A stretch of DNA of 30,000 nucleotides from Glandiceps talaboti (lineage: Eukaryota; Hemichordata; Enteropneusta; Spengelidae). The stretch lies in NCBI RefSeq assembly GCF_964340395.1, contig NC_135567.1, positions 21,212,806-21,242,805 on the forward strand, given 5' to 3'. Positions 27,701-30,000 of this stretch are shown piece by piece (within the stretch, counting starts at the first letter, position 1; each line of letters begins with the position of its first letter). Position numbers and translations under genes: made by a program. Under the pieces are notes generated by a model. That model did not search any database. It had not been told where the DNA came from and was given only the letters and a program-made list of their open reading frames with translations.

Positions 27701-28559
27701 CACAATATCATACACTTTGAATAGTATTGAATGACTTAATCACAATATCATACACTTTGAATAGTATTGAATGACTTAATCACAATATCATACACTTTGA
27801 ATAGTATTGAATGACTTAATCACAATATCATACACTTTGAATAGTGTTGAATGACTTAATCACAATATCATACACTTTGAATAGTATTGAATGACTTAAT
27901 CACAATATCATACACTTTGAATAGTATTGAATGACTTAATCACAATATCATACACTTTGAATAGTATTGAATGACTTAATCACAATATCATACACTTTGA
28001 ATAGTATTGAATGACTTAATCACAATATCATACACTTTGAATAGTATTGAATGACTTAATCACAATATCATACACTTTGAATAGTATTGAATGACTTAAT
28101 CACAATATCATACACTTTGAATAGTATTGAATGACTTAATCACAATATCGTACACTTTAAATAGTATTGAATGACTTTTAGGTAAAAAGGTGTGCAGTTA
28201 TAGAAGACTGAACAACTGTGCAATATGTACACATTGTATTCAAGATAGGGGGTCAGTACAAAGGGATGCGTTTATGGAAAGACATAGTCAGACACCCTAG
28301 CATATACCAGAATTGTATTAAATGAATTCAATGGTCACTGTTCTACATTTGGTTCTTTTCATCTGTCCTTTTACTGTTACCATTACAGACCCAGGAACAG
28401 CAGAGACAACATGGAGAACTGATAGCACTGGTGTCAGCTCTTGTAAATACTCAACAGGATCCGTATATCAAAGATCACAAATCAAATGCAAATGAAGAGA
28501 ACATAAATGACAGTGATTATGAAGAAGACAATAGTGTCTGGAATCCAAAATGGCAGTGA
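590..28559 (+). CDS. DHX30: DHX30-like DEAH-box RNA helicase, 22 coding exons, complete
   Basis: Joined CDS: 590-779, 2446-2699, 3847-4011, 5284-5576, 8805-8955, 9956-10139, 10690-10849, 11498-11702, 11939-12016, 12590-12660, 13324-13453, 14336-14459, 14954-15085, 18802-18940, 19153-19243, 19646-19802, 20218-20336, 21182-21282, 25449-25536, 26042-26150, 26917-27098, 28389-28559. The exons sum to 3,294 nt (1,097 residues plus stop) and every junction keeps phase, with GT donors and AG acceptors throughout. Domains: mitochondrial-type presequence (1-50), dsRBD-like (about 66-150), linker, motif I GDTGCGKT (318-325), motif Ia TQPRR (350-354), motif II DEVH (420-423), motif III as SAS (452-454), motif V TNIAETS (596-602), motif [10 protein letters not shown] (643-650), ratchet/HA2 region (about 670-880), OB-fold (about 882-985) and an acidic tail. 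From memory, human DHX30 is about 1,190 residues with two dsRBD-like domains. Only the second has a counterpart here. The family role is mitochondrial RNA handling and mitoribosome assembly. Orthology to DHX30 rather than DHX29/36/57/9 rests on the presequence, DEVH, the GRRKAEAE dsRBD helix and the C-terminal exons. Confidence 0.93.
1035..1150 (-). mobile_element. MITE family A, copy 2 (inverted relative to copy 1)
   Basis: 116 bp with the same TAGTCCTGCTT ends, closely matching the reverse complement of 156-264. It is flanked by a perfect 9-bp duplication, GTATACTAT, at 1026-1034 and 1151-1159. The different target sequences show two independent insertions either side of exon 1. Confidence 0.87.
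1390..2335 (+). repeat. 31-bp tandem array in intron 1 (about 30 copies)
   Basis: Unit of the form GCAATTTATAATCATACATA plus TATTAGTATAT. The second block is nearly constant, while the first shows four variants (TATAATCA, TGTAATCA, TCTAAACA, TCTATGACA) in patterns that themselves recur, which points to amplification in multi-unit blocks. Confidence 0.95.
2446..2699 (+). CDS. DHX30: DHX30 exon 2: dsRBD-like domain
   Basis: Residues 64-148. The acceptor is TTACTTACAG. It encodes [12 protein letters not shown] (helix 1), a beta region and a final helix [20 protein letters not shown], the typical dsRBD C-terminal helix. This best resembles the second dsRBD-like domain of vertebrate DHX30. The donor GTAAGT at 2700 is repeated 40 bp downstream at 2740 (see repeats). 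Confidence 0.9.
2667..2745 (+). repeat. Duplication of exon 2 end and its splice donor
   Basis: The last 33 bases of exon 2 with the donor (2667-2707) recur at 2708-2747 with a few changes. The second GTAAGT is at 2740. Using it would add 40 nt and shift the frame. Confidence 0.9.
2746..3390. other. Intron 2, unremarkable part
   Basis: AT-rich with no gene seen. A 16-bp direct repeat, GTAAATTGGAGTTGAT, lies at 3098-3113 and 3147-3162. Confidence 0.5.
3391..3520 (+). mobile_element. tRNA-derived SINE head
   Basis: TGGCATAGTGG (near 3443) fits the pol III A box and GGGTTCAAATC (near 3502) the B box, at tRNA-like spacing, although the piece does not fold as an intact tRNA. Two further A-box-like segments (TGGCTTAGTGG, GGTTTAGTGG) sit just upstream, suggesting a duplicated head. 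The 3' limit is unclear. Confidence 0.55.
3521..3846. other. Intron 2, 3' part
   Basis: Possibly the body of the SINE-like element to about 3650, then AT-rich intron to the exon 3 acceptor. No gene seen. Confidence 0.35.
3847..4011 (+). CDS. DHX30: DHX30 exon 3: post-dsRBD linker
   Basis: Residues 149-203, starting [12 protein letters not shown]. In phase 0 at both ends (acceptor TTTAATTTAG, donor GTAAGT at 4012). It continues directly from the dsRBD helix and corresponds to the conserved linker after the second dsRBD of DHX30. Confidence 0.88.
4102..5255 (+). repeat. 68-bp tandem array in intron 3 (about 17 copies)
   Basis: Unit begins TAAACCTCACAAACATTGGG and includes GGGCCATAGTGTAATGA. 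It fills most of intron 3 and ends about 30 bp before the exon 4 acceptor. The last three copies are more diverged. The GGCCATAGTG...CTCAC part resembles the SINE A-box region near 3440. Confidence 0.95.
5284..5576 (+). CDS. DHX30: DHX30 exon 4: acidic linker leading into the helicase core
   Basis: Residues 204-300 and two bases of codon 301. Rich in Asp, Glu, Thr and Ser, then a helical stretch ending in SLPITAM just before the RecA1 domain. The last 16 bases plus the donor GTATGT (5577) form the first copy of the 83-bp array that fills the start of intron 4. Confidence 0.87.
5561..8005 (+). repeat. 83-bp tandem array carrying the exon 4 splice donor (about 29 copies)
   Basis: Each unit contains CAATAACAGCAATGAG followed by GTATGT. 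These are the last 16 bases of exon 4 and its 5' splice site, followed by about 61 bp of intron. Copy 1 is the real exon-intron junction (5561-5582). The period is 83 bp with one extra 33-bp partial unit near 5806. Copies are almost identical, so amplification is recent. Confidence 0.96.
8132..8515 (+). repeat. 62-bp tandem array (about 6 copies)
   Basis: Unit GTAATGTTGACTATCAGTTG... ending in AGTCAATGT, units nearly identical. A diverged relative lies in intron 20 (about 26300-26460), so this is an interspersed family amplified locally. Confidence 0.93.
8595..8745 (+). repeat. GGTGGGTA-type low-complexity tract
   Basis: TAGATAGG passing into GTGGGTGGGTGGAGG repeats. Strongly G-biased on the transcript strand, with some capacity for G-quadruplex in the pre-mRNA. 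Confidence 0.8.
8805..8955 (+). CDS. DHX30: DHX30 exon 5: helicase motif I (Walker A)
   Basis: Residues 301-351. Contains [15 protein letters not shown], the P-loop that binds ATP (Gly318 to Thr325, Lys324 the key lysine), and ends at the TQ of motif Ia. Acceptor CTTTGTTTCAG, donor GTTAGT at 8956, phase 0. Confidence 0.95.
8960..9420 (+). repeat. Degenerate 10-bp ACCAGATCAA repeat in intron 5
   Basis: Dozens of imperfect copies of ACCAGATCAA or its variants at about 10-bp spacing from just after the exon 5 donor. An old, decayed minisatellite. Confidence 0.7.
9441..9955 (+). repeat. Decayed copies of exon 6 and its acceptor within intron 5
   Basis: 9783-9825 resembles the exon 6 acceptor and start (CATTCACTTTCA..AGAC.AAT). 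AGACTGCAAAACAAAC at 9854-9869 is identical to exon 6 10043-10058. 9649-9705 resembles the exon 6 interior (CAATATC..TGAAAG..GAGG..AGTC.GTCAG). A GGAGGGCGCTATTCA-type motif recurs four times, near 9545, 9580, 9751 and 9905. Confidence 0.6.
9956..10139 (+). CDS. DHX30: DHX30 exon 6: motifs Ia and Ib
   Basis: Residues 352-412 and one base of codon 413. It opens with PRRISA, completing motif Ia, and includes GYQVRL and the motif Ib region CTVGILL (396-402). The acceptor is CACTTTCAG and the donor is GTAAAT at 10140. Decayed copies of this exon's acceptor and interior lie upstream in intron 5. Confidence 0.95.
10298..10600 (+). repeat. 89-bp tandem repeat in intron 6 (3 copies and a partial)
   Basis: Units start TTAACATAGGACTGGTGTAG at 10298, 10387 and 10476, with a partial, changed copy at 10575 after a 10-bp insertion. 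Confidence 0.92.
10636..10704 (+). repeat. Duplication of exon 7 acceptor and start
   Basis: GTCAGGTGTCAGTCATGTGA occurs at 10641 and 10685, 44 bp apart. The upstream acceptor would place exon start at 10646 and run into a stop, so it is a decoy. Confidence 0.88.
10690..10849 (+). CDS. DHX30: DHX30 exon 7: motif II (DEVH) and motif III (SAS)
   Basis: Completes residue 413 and runs to two bases of codon 466. It contains [10 protein letters not shown], the Mg/ATP-hydrolysis motif (Asp420, Glu421, His423), and ILMSAS, where the family's usual SAT is SAS. A second copy of the acceptor and first 15 exon bases lies 44 bp upstream. The downstream acceptor is chosen because it alone keeps the frame open. 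Confidence 0.95.
10950..11145 (+). repeat. Duplicated segment with five octamer (ATGCAAAT) motifs
   Basis: An approximately 90-bp unit (GTAC..GCCATACTAGTAG..TTGCACTG..GTACAATA...ATTGCATACTGT) is present twice, each ending in octamers. ATGCAAAT occurs at 11024, 11035, 11112, 11123 and 11134, exactly 11 bp apart within each cluster. This is the POU-factor consensus, and function is unproven. Confidence 0.75.
11146..11497. other. Intron 7, 3' part
   Basis: No gene seen. A run of ten G at 11350-11359 followed by AGGAGGGGG is a G-quadruplex candidate on the transcript strand. Confidence 0.5.
11498..11702 (+). CDS. DHX30: DHX30 exon 8: between motifs III and IV
   Basis: Residues 466-534. Starts NCPIISVPG and MYPVKEYF, the conserved step into RecA2, then a basic/polar low-complexity stretch rich in Arg, Asn and His. 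The donor GTAAGT at 11703 is the first of a 51-bp repeat that stays in frame across the start of the intron. Confidence 0.92.
11682..11938 (+). repeat. 51-bp tandem repeat carrying the exon 8 end and donor (5 copies)
   Basis: Units start ATAGATT at 11682, 11733, 11784, 11835 and 11885. Copy 1 contains the last 21 bases of exon 8 and donor GTAAGT. In the next copies the donor is GTAAAT. The first four units keep a 51-bp period, hence a 17-codon open frame (ID.KP..V..TVA.VVS). The repeat makes up most of the 236-bp intron 8. Confidence 0.93.
11939..12016 (+). CDS. DHX30: DHX30 exon 9: motif IV
   Basis: Residues 535-560: [11 protein letters not shown] is the standard motif IV region of DEAH/RHA helicases. 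Phase 0 at both ends (acceptor TTGTTTGCAG, donor GTAAGT at 12017). Confidence 0.93.
12239..12391 (+). repeat. 77-bp tandem duplication in intron 9, probable interspersed repeat
   Basis: CATAGGATTAAA..CATTCACATTGCAAT...CTACCAGGTCCCCAATTATACAGC twice (from 12239 and 12316). The segment, with its GTGGTTCAAATC after the second copy (a possible pol III B box), looks like a piece of an interspersed element. Confidence 0.7.
12590..12660 (+). CDS. DHX30: DHX30 exon 10: short RecA2 exon
   Basis: Residues 561-583 and part of 584: [17 protein letters not shown], the PVHS..P...Q..IF segment conserved between motifs IV and V. Acceptor CTTTTCAG, donor GTACAC at 12661 (weaker than the other donors), phase 2. 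Confidence 0.92.
12707..12835 (+). mobile_element. MITE family B
   Basis: 129 bp in intron 10. Terminal inverted repeats of about 24 bp (12707-12730 and 12812-12835) begin TAG and have four mismatches. Flanked by a perfect 9-bp duplication, TTATACTAT, at 12698-12706 and 12836-12844. It contains a 17-bp internal direct repeat (TGACGGGGCGCCCTCAA, twice). GC-rich compared with its surroundings. Confidence 0.82.
12845..13323. other. Intron 10, 3' part
   Basis: AT-rich, no gene or clear repeat seen apart from a short GATGTT run near 13035. Confidence 0.5.
13324..13453 (+). CDS. DHX30: DHX30 exon 11: motif V
   Basis: Residues 584-627. [13 protein letters not shown] is motif V, which couples ATP hydrolysis to RNA movement. 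Its last 33 bases and donor (13454) seed the array that makes up intron 11. Confidence 0.95.
13421..14310 (+). repeat. 74/88-bp tandem array built from the exon 11 end and donor (about 10 copies)
   Basis: CATAAAGAAATTAGTTACAA...GACACTGGG|GTAAGT at 13421 is the end of exon 11. It recurs at 13495 with an intact donor, at 13569 with GTAAGA, then at 13663, 13751, 13839, 13927 and 14015 (88-bp period, donor changed to GTACAA), with decayed copies to about 14310. Each includes TTTCCATGGAAAC or TGTCCATGGCAAC. Intron 11 is essentially this array. Confidence 0.93.
14336..14459 (+). CDS. DHX30: DHX30 exon 12: motif VI
   Basis: Residues 628-668 and one base of codon 669. QRRGRAGR (643-650) is motif VI with the arginine finger. 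The start is set at AACAG|ACT rather than the nearby TCTAG, because only this acceptor keeps phase with exon 11 and yields the conserved SCL...WVSRA stretch. The donor at 14460 is repeated about nine times. Confidence 0.94.
14452..14805 (+). repeat. 41-bp tandem array carrying the exon 12 end and donor (about 9 copies)
   Basis: Unit ACAGATGGGTAAGTCAACCA... ending in CAATACAC. Copy 1 is the exon 12 junction (donor 14460). Donor-like GTAAGT follows at 41-bp steps (14501, 14542, 14583, 14624, 14665, 14747, 14788), with one copy changed to GTAAAT at 14706. Confidence 0.96.
14954..15085 (+). CDS. DHX30: DHX30 exon 13: start of winged-helix/ratchet region
   Basis: Completes residue 669 and runs to one base of codon 713. 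[15 protein letters not shown] is the conserved E..R..L..L.LQ.K element directly after motif VI. The donor GTCAGT at 15086 opens the 3.7-kb intron that holds the antisense gene. Confidence 0.93.
15114..15157 (-). repeat. C-rich tract (ACCCCC)n
   Basis: CCCACCCCCACCCCCACCCC just after exon 13, so the - strand has G-quadruplex potential. Confidence 0.8.
15158..15621. other. Intron 13, region 3' of the antisense gene
   Basis: Holds the antisense poly-A candidate and a duplication of about 48 bp (AAGTGGTTGTATCAAATCAG at about 15494 and 15542). No other gene seen. Confidence 0.5.
15464..15469 (-). promoter_or_regulatory. Candidate poly-A signal of the nested antisense gene
   Basis: AATAAA on the - strand, 153 bp downstream of the antisense stop codon, and the nearest such hexamer. 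Usage cannot be judged without transcripts. Confidence 0.4.
15622..18054 (-). CDS. HEPN / B-box / coiled-coil / filamin / NHL-repeat protein (TRIM-NHL-like), intronless, nested in DHX30 intron 13
   Basis: A single uninterrupted 810-codon frame, start codon at 18054-18052 with A at -3 and G at +4. Domains seen: N-terminal HEPN resembling the DZIP3/hRUL138 type (about 15-180) with the R-x4-H motif RNQLCH (Arg136, His141). Next is a B-box zinc finger with all eight ligands (Cys222, His225, Cys234, Cys237, Cys242, Cys245, His250, His256). A coiled coil follows (about 265-370), then a filamin/ABP280-like immunoglobulin repeat (about 425-515, ending in the typical GSPYTFEV). A C-terminal beta-propeller of NHL-type repeats runs from about 525 to 810, with [10 protein letters not shown] the clearest blade. 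No RING is present, so canonical RING E3 ligase activity is not expected. HEPN domains of this motif often cut RNA, and NHL propellers bind RNA or protein. An RNA- or immunity-related role is inference. A - strand AATAAA lies 153 bp past the stop. The lack of introns may reflect retroposition, but no target duplication or poly-A scar was found. Confidence 0.88.
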   Translation of the reverse strand: MATAGFDLCMELTTTTERTNYARLCRLLIDGGTKAMREVFNGIHSPSDLATNLADSTNQRRLQTLLRRRIITQKQYNMVYPTPPTAVNSKNFDISLLMVLLRNICKLSQPQNGWDQLPRPNDHTKEANIARIKFYRNQLCHGQTTSIKDAHYHGYWDEISNALVHLGGTKYDVVKLKTDSMDKELEVKYTEEILEWARGEVEAADAIKTILKMVGSKEEIVCETHKRNPVELYCASCKTLICSACLAAKHDKSEGHKIQDFDVAAKEVSHFIAESLTDLKFKINQNAENLKKAEHALTMLSDDYRHVEEVINTEGNAEDTATVKAKLTEQNDRMTREINDDVSRFQKLDSEFNKSLIFLKNVSSFQDDVRVLSESRAVKQHTDNIKHTQIRDYDKVYDIVAKVSLVGSQCTLIFPPLPSLSKVHTENFPRSVRLKDEVQIQISAKNYNSEIINDPDLVAIVTSNGTDIALGIKTPLEPNEKLHATFKATHEGSYKLSVTIRGQHIKGSPYTFEVLPSWTMSNIPIPNTWGHHCHKASNLAVDQNGDIIMVHRYSEQRLIQVLDSIGQEKRIFSVDDIKGNRTAHNFSSESRAYAIAVSSHNTYLIALNRDHNNCRIIECDENGKLIGYLGDELGIGEGTGLYGIAINHKTGIIYATDRYLKDVLMFDYATRTFINSFDPKGRGNLFLWPCDIAINSKGHVVVCDSGKHSIQLFDADGNVLLTFGSRGSATDDFYLPAGIGIDNRDNIYICDNRNNRIMMYSCEGKLICRVDREEDGLGRPRCMYVSLTDGTVLVTDQLDLKNIKRFVRNV
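18161..18311 (+). repeat. (GACA)n microsatellite upstream of the antisense gene
   Basis: AGACAGACAGACAAACAGAC-type imperfect repeat, about 110 bp upstream of the antisense start codon. Confidence 0.9.
18312..18801. other. Intron 13, 3' part
   Basis: No gene seen. 18367-18415 (ATTGATTTGTCATT..AATGTCAGGTTTTT) matches 10263-10294 in intron 6, a short interspersed repeat. CATAGTCTGCAATAAAA occurs twice, near 18480 and 18534. Confidence 0.5.
18802..18940 (+). CDS. DHX30: DHX30 exon 14: ratchet (HA2) domain
   Basis: Residues 713-758 plus two bases of codon 759. [34 protein letters not shown] (split across the domain) is the family pattern L...G.LD....LT.LG..LA.LP.DP.L.K. The acceptor is CCTTTTCTCAG and the donor is GTAATG at 18941. 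Confidence 0.93.
19153..19243 (+). CDS. DHX30: DHX30 exon 15: ratchet domain, continued
   Basis: Residues 759-789: [19 protein letters not shown], the C.DP.L.I...L.....F element of DEAH helicases. Donor GTAATA at 19244, phase 0. Confidence 0.92.
19471..19532 (+). repeat. Decayed copy of exon 16 acceptor and start
   Basis: TGATGTA.AT.AAACAGAAATTTGC then GAAGTGATCATAT..CACA matches 19637-19696. The copy has lost the AG acceptor and 11 internal bases. Confidence 0.8.
19646..19802 (+). CDS. DHX30: DHX30 exon 16: helix-bundle region
   Basis: Residues 790-841 and one base of codon 842. [15 protein letters not shown] matches the SDH......W element of the family. A decayed copy of its acceptor and first 50 bases lies at 19471-19532 in the preceding intron. 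Confidence 0.92.
19846..20180 (+). repeat. Two diverged copies in intron 16
   Basis: CCACCCCTATTGT.A.TA..AGTATGGCCTACCTGGATA and the following 90 bp occur from about 19850 and again from about 20040. Confidence 0.75.
20218..20336 (+). CDS. DHX30: DHX30 exon 17: before the OB-fold
   Basis: Residues 842-881: [16 protein letters not shown], then a polar stretch ending in NDQELIK, which leads into the OB-fold (E..L.K.V..AGLYPN). Donor GTACAT at 20337. The exon's final third is repeated 60 bp downstream without a usable donor. Confidence 0.92.
20299..20390 (+). repeat. Duplication of exon 17 end in intron 17
   Basis: TGCAATATATATCATAATGACCAG at the end of exon 17 (about 20301) recurs at about 20359. 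In the copy the donor position reads AAGGC rather than AAGGT. Confidence 0.85.
20401..21064 (+). repeat. 60-bp tandem array in intron 17 (11 copies, two variants)
   Basis: Five units of type A (TCAAATGGTTAGAGTTGCCA...) followed by six of type B (TTGAATGGTTAGAGTGGTTG GCTTGTAATC...), sharing TACATTGCTGGTTGTGTAGTC. ATGGTTAGAGTGG plus GGCTTGTAATC looks like a tRNA D-arm and anticodon arm, so the unit probably derives from a tRNA-type SINE head. A period divisible by three leaves long open frames on both strands, which are not genes. Confidence 0.93.
21118..21177 (+). repeat. TTTG/T-rich tract before exon 18
   Basis: TTTGTTTTGTTTATTTG repeats ending at the exon 18 acceptor. They may serve as an extended polypyrimidine tract. 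Confidence 0.75.
21182..21282 (+). CDS. DHX30: DHX30 exon 18: OB-fold start
   Basis: Residues 882-914 and two bases of codon 915: [19 protein letters not shown] is the conserved AGLYPN...R element that opens the OB-fold. The acceptor is preceded by a long T/TTTG-rich tract. The donor GTGAGT at 21283 opens the intron with the 4-kb array. Confidence 0.93.
21316..25303 (+). repeat. 4-kb array of about 20-bp units in intron 18, with higher-order duplications
   Basis: Unit CTCCATAGAAATACATTAYA (20 bp), with 19-bp forms and a deleted form, TTAGAAATACATTA (14 bp). Marker variants show internal duplication. TACGCC at 22112 and 23471, ATTATTAG at 21803 and 23162, and ATTAGAAATACATTTTT at 22311 and 23670 all have offset 1,359. 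ATTATTAG also recurs at offset 406 (21397 and 21803). Confidence 0.96.
25449..25536 (+). CDS. DHX30: DHX30 exon 19: OB-fold (first of five tandem near-copies)
   Basis: Residues 915-944: [11 protein letters not shown] then LLVYFAK, the HPSS.N and YF.K elements of the DEAH OB-fold. This copy is taken as the real exon because it alone has a good acceptor (TACATTTCAG) and the correct first codons. Four near-identical copies follow at a 96-97 bp spacing. Confidence 0.92.
25449..25945 (+). repeat. Tandem duplication of exon 19 with its donor (5 copies)
   Basis: Starting at ATCGTGTTTTG, copies lie at 25457, 25554, 25651, 25747 and 25844. All but the last keep AAG|GTAAGT. Copy 3 has lost a T, copy 4 has several changes, and copy 5 has a damaged donor. 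The copies lack the original CAG acceptor and first codons, being preceded by CCTTAAGTT instead. Confidence 0.95.
26042..26150 (+). CDS. DHX30: DHX30 exon 20: OB-fold, continued
   Basis: Residues 945-980 and one base of codon 981: [25 protein letters not shown] follows the family pattern T......D.S.V.P..L.L.G. Acceptor TTCTGTTACAG, donor GTAAGC at 26151. Confidence 0.92.
26285..26460 (+). repeat. Diverged relative of the 62-bp repeat of intron 4
   Basis: GATTATCAGTTG.A.AGTAAA...GAAG.CATTAA.ATCATCAAGT followed by AATCTATTTCTACT corresponds to 8200-8530, including the unique end beyond the array. A 60-bp part is itself duplicated. Confidence 0.75.
26590..26750 (+). repeat. 29-bp tandem repeat in intron 20 (about 5 copies)
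   Basis: Unit ATCTCACATTCAGTGGAACA plus CAAAGGT, with CAGTGG changing to GAGTGG in later copies. Confidence 0.9.
26917..27098 (+). CDS. DHX30: DHX30 exon 21: C-terminal region
   Basis: Residues 981-1041, ending [16 protein letters not shown]...MTEL, an amphipathic helix where vertebrate DHX30 also has a helical C-terminus. The donor GTAAGT at 27099 is repeated three more times within 130 bp. Confidence 0.88.
27085..27235 (+). repeat. Four copies of the exon 21 end and donor
   Basis: CACTGAAMTGGTAAGTGTTCAAAGC-type segments: the real junction (donor 27099), then near 27143, 27176 and 27224. Copies alternate ACTGAACTG and ACTGAAATG before GTAAGT. Confidence 0.88.
27236..28178 (+). repeat. 40-bp tandem array in intron 21 (about 23 copies)
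   Basis: Unit GAATAGTATTGAATGACTTA plus ATCACAATATCATACACTTT. Nearly perfect, with one copy three bases shorter near 27556. Confidence 0.96.
28389..28559 (+). CDS. DHX30: DHX30 exon 22: C-terminus and stop
   Basis: Residues 1042-1097 and TGA. Helical [18 protein letters not shown] is followed by an acidic tail with DYEEDNSVW near the end. Acceptor TTACCATTACAG. No AATAAA is seen between the stop and the end of the window. Confidence 0.88.
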   Translation, partial: TQEQQRQHGELIALVSALVNTQQDPYIKDHKSNANEENINDSDYEEDNSVWNPKWQ

Positions 28560-28597
28560 AGGAATGTGACTCAGCTGTGTGTGAATCAGAGAATGTG

Positions 28598-30000
28598 TAG
28601 TCTATAAGATATGACATTCATACCATGCTATCAGCTATCACTCATGTCTGTACTACTAGTCTGTAAGATATGACATTCATACCATGCTATCAGTTATCAC
28701 TCACATCTGTACTACTAGTCTGTAAGATATGACATTCTATCATGCCACACTGTCAGCTATCACTCACATCTGTACTACTAGTCTGTAAGATATGACATTC
28801 ATGCCACGCTATCAGCTATCACTCACATCTGTACTACTAGTCTGTAAGATATGACATTCATACCATGCTATCAGTTATCACTCACATCTGTACTACTAGT
28901 CTGTAAGATATGACATTCTATCATGCCACACTGTCAGCTATCACTCACATCTGTACTACTAGTCTGTAAGATATGACATTCATGCCATGCTATCAGCTAT
29001 CACTCACATCTGTACTACTAGTCTGTAAGATATGACATTCATGCCATACTATCAGCTATCACTCACATCTGTACTACTAGTCTGTAAGATATGACATTCA
29101 TGCCACGCTATCAGCTATCACTCACATCTGTACTACTAGTCTGTAAGATATGACATTCATGCCACGCTATCAGCTATCACTCACGTCTGTACTACTAGTC
29201 TGTAAGATATGACATTCATGCCATGCTATCAGCTATCACTCATGTCTGTACTACTAGTCTGTAAGATATGACATTCATGCCATACTATCAGCTATCACTC
29301 ATGTCTGTACTACTAGTCTGTAAGATATGACATTCATGCCATGCTATCAGCTATCACTCACGTCTGTACTACTAGTCTGTAAGATATGACATTCATGCCA
29401 TACTATCAGCTATCACTCATGTCTGTACTACTAGTCTGTAAGATATGACATTCATGCCACACTATCAGCTATCACTCACATCTGTACTACTAGTCTGTAA
29501 GATATGACATTCATGCCATGCTATCAGCTATCACTCACATCTGTACTACTAGTCTGTAAGATATGACATTCATGCCATACTATCAGCTATCACTCACATC
29601 TGTACTACTAGTCTGTAAGATATGACATTCATGCCACGCTATCAGCTATCACTCACGTCTGTACTACTAGTCTGTAAGATATGACATTCATGCCACGCTA
29701 TCAGCTATCACTCATGTCTGTACTACTAGTCTGTAAGATATGACATTCATGCCATGCTATCAGCTATCACTCATGTCTGTACTACTAGTCTGTAAGATAT
29801 GACATTCATGCCATACTATCAGCTATCACTCATGTCTGTACTACTAGTCTGTAAGATATGACATTCATGCCACACTATCAGCTATCACTCACATCTGTAC
29901 TACTAGTCTGTAAGATATGACATTCATGCCACACTATCAGCTATCACTCACATCTGTACTACTAGTCTGTAAGATATGACATTCATGCCATGCTATCAGC
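28598..30000 (+). repeat. 59-bp tandem array after the DHX30 stop codon (at least 23 copies, runs off the window)
   Basis: Unit AGTCTGTAAGATATGACATT CATGCCATGCTATCAGCTAT CACTCACATCTGTACTACT. It begins about 40 bp after the stop, so it probably lies in the 3' UTR unless polyadenylation occurs before it. TAGTCTGTAAG also starts the inverted repeats of MITE family B. Confidence 0.94.

Noticed and set aside
28598-30000. CRISPR array or other spaced repeat
   Set aside because: The whole 59-bp unit is conserved with no unique spacers, and the DNA is animal. It is a plain satellite.
1-30000. Endogenous viral or retroelement coding sequence
   Set aside because: No reverse transcriptase, integrase, capsid or similar motif was seen in any frame. 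The only mobile elements found are short and non-coding.

Overview
This is eukaryotic, clearly animal, genomic DNA. It is AT-rich, has many small exons with GT-AG splice sites, and its introns are dominated by tandem repeats. Two protein-coding genes can be supported. The larger is on the + strand: 22 coding exons from 590 to 28559 that join without a frame break into a 1,097-residue protein. I recognise it as an orthologue of the DEAH/RHA-type RNA helicase DHX30. It has an arginine-rich mitochondrial-type N-terminus, one dsRBD-like domain, all helicase motifs, the ratchet region and the OB-fold. The other gene is intronless, on the - strand, and lies wholly inside DHX30 intron 13 (15622-18054). 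It encodes an 810-residue HEPN / B-box / coiled-coil / filamin / NHL-repeat protein, a TRIM-NHL-like layout with a DZIP3-type HEPN domain where a RING would normally be. The gene content suggests an invertebrate such as a lancelet, hemichordate or other deuterostome, or a lophotrochozoan. The sequence alone does not settle the species.

Layout: 1-589 is upstream/promoter sequence with one short inverted-repeat transposon. Exon 1 (590-779) is followed by a second, inverted copy of that transposon and a 31-bp array in intron 1. Exons 2-3 (dsRBD) are separated by an intron with a tRNA-derived SINE head. Intron 3 holds a 68-bp array and intron 4 an 83-bp array plus a 62-bp array. Exons 5-12 (8805-14459) carry helicase motifs I to VI. 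Exon 13, the nested antisense gene and exons 14-17 follow. Intron 17 holds a 60-bp array and intron 18 a 4-kb array of about 20-bp units with internal 1.36-kb duplication. Exons 19-22 (OB-fold and C-terminus) end at 28559. A 59-bp array starts about 40 bp after the stop and runs off the window.

The most unusual observation is that the intronic repeats are not placed at random. In introns 2, 4, 8, 11, 12, 17, 19 and 21 the repeated unit is built from the end of the preceding exon, in most cases with its 5' splice site. Introns 5, 6 and 15 contain decayed copies of the following exon's 3' splice site and start. About half of the 21 introns therefore carry copies of their own exon edges, from one fresh duplication (intron 2) to a whole intron made of decayed copies (intron 11). 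This leaves rows of decoy splice donors that the spliceosome must ignore or use. Two families of short non-autonomous DNA transposons, each with terminal inverted repeats beginning TAG and perfect 9-bp target duplications, are also present.

Functional context: DHX30 family proteins act on mitochondrial RNA and ribosome assembly, and vertebrate DHX30 has been linked to the antiviral protein ZAP. The nested gene's HEPN domain keeps an R-x4-H motif typical of RNA-cleaving HEPN proteins, and NHL propellers often bind RNA. Any functional link between the two genes is inference only.
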